DNA of 64,000 nucleotides from Datnioides undecimradiatus (lineage: Eukaryota; Chordata; Actinopteri; Lobotiformes; Datnioididae), in assembly GCA_008933995.1 (NCBI GenBank), contig WARS01000011.1, forward strand, positions 19,272,516 through 19,336,515, read 5' to 3'. Each line of letters opens with the position of its first letter. Position 1 is the stretch's first letter. Below the pieces are notes generated by a model. The model was not told where the DNA came from, ran no database searches, and worked only from the letters and a program-made list of their open reading frames with translations. A program made the translations under genes and the position numbers. This document shows positions 61,001 through 64,000 of this stretch, piece by piece.

Positions 61001-64000
61001 ATTCTATGTTTTAGTTGTAATCCATATGAAGGCTGAAGTGTTTTGCGGCGCCTTTAGAGGGAAATGTGGAGTGTCGTCCAGTTGTCTAACAGGAAGTTAA
61101 ACATATCCCTCAGAGTGAGAGAGGCCACGCCGAGTCCCTCAGGGAAACTGTGCTGATCAGGCGGACAGACTGCCGGTCTCCTCCGCTCCGTGTTTAATGC
61201 TAATCAGTCGTCTGAACGGGTATGAATGAGCTTCTGTGATTCACATCCAGAGTGTTTCTCAGGACGTCAGAGCTCAGCTGCTGTTTTCACTCAGGCAGTC
61301 GAGAACTCGCCGCCGCCGCCGGTCAGACCGAACATCTGAACATCAGGCTGCCTCCCAGGGAACATGAGTCCAGATCAAACGAGATGATGCCGTCACATGA
61401 CCTCACCTGTTTCCAGGTGACACTGTTTTCACTGAATTAATAAACTACGTTTCCTTCACACATCTTTAACCTTTAAACTCTACATTATTGCACAATATTC
61501 AAATGTACAGAATCTATGAATAACATAATCTATATAATCTATTGATACATTAAAATATATTATTATAGTTCAGAATAGGGCAAATTCACAAGCTTCTCTG
61601 CAGTATATAAAGCTATTGTTATTTTATGTATATATTCAATTTGAATACTAATGTGTTTACTTGTTTATAGAGTTTTACTACACCCTCCAAACGAGCACAA
61701 TGTAGTACAACATATAGTTAAGACGCATGAAAAATGGGTACAGAAGACATTTTTTTAGGTTTGTCATTAAGATCCAGATGTTTTCTTTACTCATATTTAT
61801 GTACAAAGCTGGAAATATATAAATAATTGAAAAGGCATGAAGGACAAACTGTTTGTCTTTAGCAGTGATCTGAATGGTTGGCCCGAGGATCTGAAGTCTC
61901 TGAAGGAGTTATCTTTAAGGAACAAAACAAAATATACATATTTTTAATATGTTCTGAGTTCAAAAAGATCTGGATCAGTGCAAAAAATTAAAAATGTACA
62001 GTTTACTATTGTGGTGAAATGTAAACAGAGCTTTTTAATGTGGCTCATGCAGCGATTTTGCACAGTTACGACTCTGCAAATGTGCTAAAAAGCAGATTTC
62101 TCACTCCAATAAGTTAAAGGACATATTTCAGTTTTCTCAGTATTCTTTAGATAACTTCTTTAAGCACCAGCAGCATTAACAGAAGCATTTTTCTGCTTTA
62201 TAAGTCTATGTATGTTAGCTAACACAGGAGTGATGCGATAACATCTCATTTCTGATATCTTATACAGTTGGGTTGTGCCTTTAGATCCTGCCTGATTTTG
62301 ATTTTTATCGTTTTCATCATTAAAAAACGTGATGAAATCGTCGTGAATGATGCATTTGATGCAAAACTGAACATGGGTCCAGTTTCCTTCACTGTGGAGC
62401 TCAGTGCGGCTGTATTTTCAGACTGTTCACATGTTTTATCACCATCATTCTCCCACTGCTGCTGCTGCATTTCAGTTTGCTTCAGGATCCAACAGATGCT
62501 TCAACATCCTCCTCCTCCTCCTCCTCCGTCACATCTCTCCATCCTGACCTTCCCGCCTGTGGCTGAGAGCAGAAGGGCCAGAGAAAAGAAAAATGGAGAG
62601 ATCTTTGCTTTATACTTTTTTTTTTTACACAGCATCTCTGTCTAAACGGCTGCAGCCTGAGCCTGATGGTCCACTGCAGTCCTGTTATTGATGATCTATC
62701 AGGTTTACTCTGACTGCAGGTTTTTTCTACAATCTGCTTTGATCTCTTTCACTGAAAACACTGTTGAGGGTCTGGACTCTGCTCTCATCTGCTCTGGTCT
62801 GAAGGTCGCGAGGTGACTTTTTAATTTCGAGGCCTCGTTGTCTGCAGAGATGATGGATCAGCTGAGCAGCGACGTCACCAACACCTCCAGGGTCGACGGA
62901 GCGGCGTTGGTCACACCTCCTGTCTGTCTATGGGCACATCTCAGAAATATCAGAATCCTCTCTGGCCGAGTTGCATTGTGGGTAATGTAGGCGATTACAA
63001 TCCTCCTGCCATTGAACTGTCTGACAGAGTTGCAGGAGTCCACATTTCCTAAGGATCCTTCTGCCCCTTATTAAGGAGCAATGAACTGTTCTCAAAGATG
63101 GTCTGGTCTGTCGCCGCCTCGATTTGTTAGTTTATTTGTGTTGTTTTGCAGCTTTAGTGAATCCAAACAAACCATTTAAAGCAACAAATTCTAAAGTGAG
63201 ACAAACAAACGTACAGATCGAGGCAGCGGCAGACCAGCAGCTGCTGTTGTCAGCGAGCTAAAATGGCTGTTTTTGTCAAAGGAGTGTGGTAAATTTAACG
63301 AGATCATTGATTGTTGGAAAATATTAAGTTTGATGGCAAAGTTAAAGGGTGAAGACACTCTAAATGTCGCGGAGAACAGCTGGTTTAAAGCTGTTTTGAT
63401 GCTGACCTCATCCACAGCAGCTTCCTGCACCGGTACTCCATCTACTGTGGATAACACACTGACTATGGAGAAGTTCCTCATGCAACCCCACTTCAGATAC
63501 CATGAACTGTCCCTTTAAGCCCCACTAAAACCTACTGTGGGACGCTCTGAACATCCTGAAAGACCACAGCAACCACCCTGATGAACAGAATCCCCTAAAG
63601 GAGCCTCTGAACCTCCCTGAGGACGCAAAGAACTTCTACAAAGGCTTCTTCAAGGAGCACATGAAGCACATTTACTGCAAACTGCACTTCTCAAGGACCA
63701 CTGAAATCTGTTCAGTGATAACTAGAAATATCTCATCCAGCCACAAAAACCTGATCAAGGACCACAAGAACTGGTCAAGGACCCACCGCCACTTGTAGGA
63801 CCAATGGAGCCTTATGAACACACTCATCGGCAGAGACATCCTCATCTTTCACCTCTGCTTTCATTAATTCACTGAACGTCTTCATGAAGCTGTTTCAGCT
63901 GCAGGCGTGAAGCTTCCTGGAGGTTTGTCGTCTATTTAATTTAAATTACAGATGTGTTTGTGATGAGGAGGCGGAGCTGACGACGGCGGCGGTCGCTCAG
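61001..64000. other. gene-free right end
   Basis: No exon with acceptable splice sites and recognisable product was found on either strand. The stretch is AT-rich up to about 62450. It has a CTC trinucleotide run at about 62507-62528 and becomes more GC-rich towards 64000. It may be distal regulatory sequence of DRD4 or belong to a gene lying mostly outside the window. Confidence 0.5.

Noticed and set aside
61001-64000. Possible gene at the right edge
   Set aside because: Several short frames exist (for example 63273-63518), but none has splice signals and a recognisable product.

Overview
The window is vertebrate nuclear DNA, most likely from a ray-finned fish, probably a spiny-rayed teleost. 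The evidence is compact genes with short GT-AG introns, abundant CA/TG microsatellites, short interspersed repeats of a kind common in teleost genomes, and five multi-exon genes that are clear vertebrate orthologues. I saw no prokaryotic, viral, CRISPR or tRNA features. The species cannot be fixed from the sequence alone.

Layout. (1) 1365-6705, minus strand: GTSE1, a mitotic microtubule and clathrin-binding protein; 11 coding exons, 725 aa. (2) 10516-24099, minus: a plasma-membrane calcium ATPase closest to ATP2B1 (PMCA1); 20 coding exons, 1256 aa. (3) 27487-30303, plus: BET1L, a Golgi SNARE; 4 exons, 109 aa. (4) 32479-40916, plus: DEAF1, a SAND/MYND transcription factor; 13 coding exons, 557 aa. 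(5) 44245-57384, minus: the dopamine D4 receptor DRD4; 4 exons, 387 aa. All five models were joined by hand from splice sites and codon phase. Each closes into one open frame from ATG to stop, which is strong internal support. UTRs and transcription starts are not resolved. The sequence from 57450 to the right end has no gene I could recognise.

How the parts relate. DEAF1 and DRD4 are convergent, with 3.3 kb between their stop codons. This is the arrangement known at human 11p15.5, where BET1L also lies nearby, so the right half is an old syntenic block. GTSE1 and ATP2B1 are tandem on the minus strand; they are unlinked in human, so this pairing is probably specific to a fish lineage. ATP2B1 and BET1L are divergent across about 3.4 kb. 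The five products do not form one pathway.

Main points for a second look: a probable GC-AG intron in DEAF1; a cluster of eight TTCG motifs in the DEAF1 leader, the core recognised by the DEAF1 SAND domain; TG/CA microsatellites lying almost on the splice sites of two DEAF1 exons and one DRD4 exon; apparent in-frame cassette exons in DEAF1 and a 27-nt microexon in ATP2B1; a TTAAGG/CCTTAA word-rich domain on both sides of DRD4 exon 1; a roughly 1 kb degenerate minisatellite further upstream; an upstream ORF overlapping the DRD4 start codon; a 539-bp transposon with TA target duplication; and an unassigned exon-like reading frame at 8825-8902. I found no evidence for a wholly new biological system.
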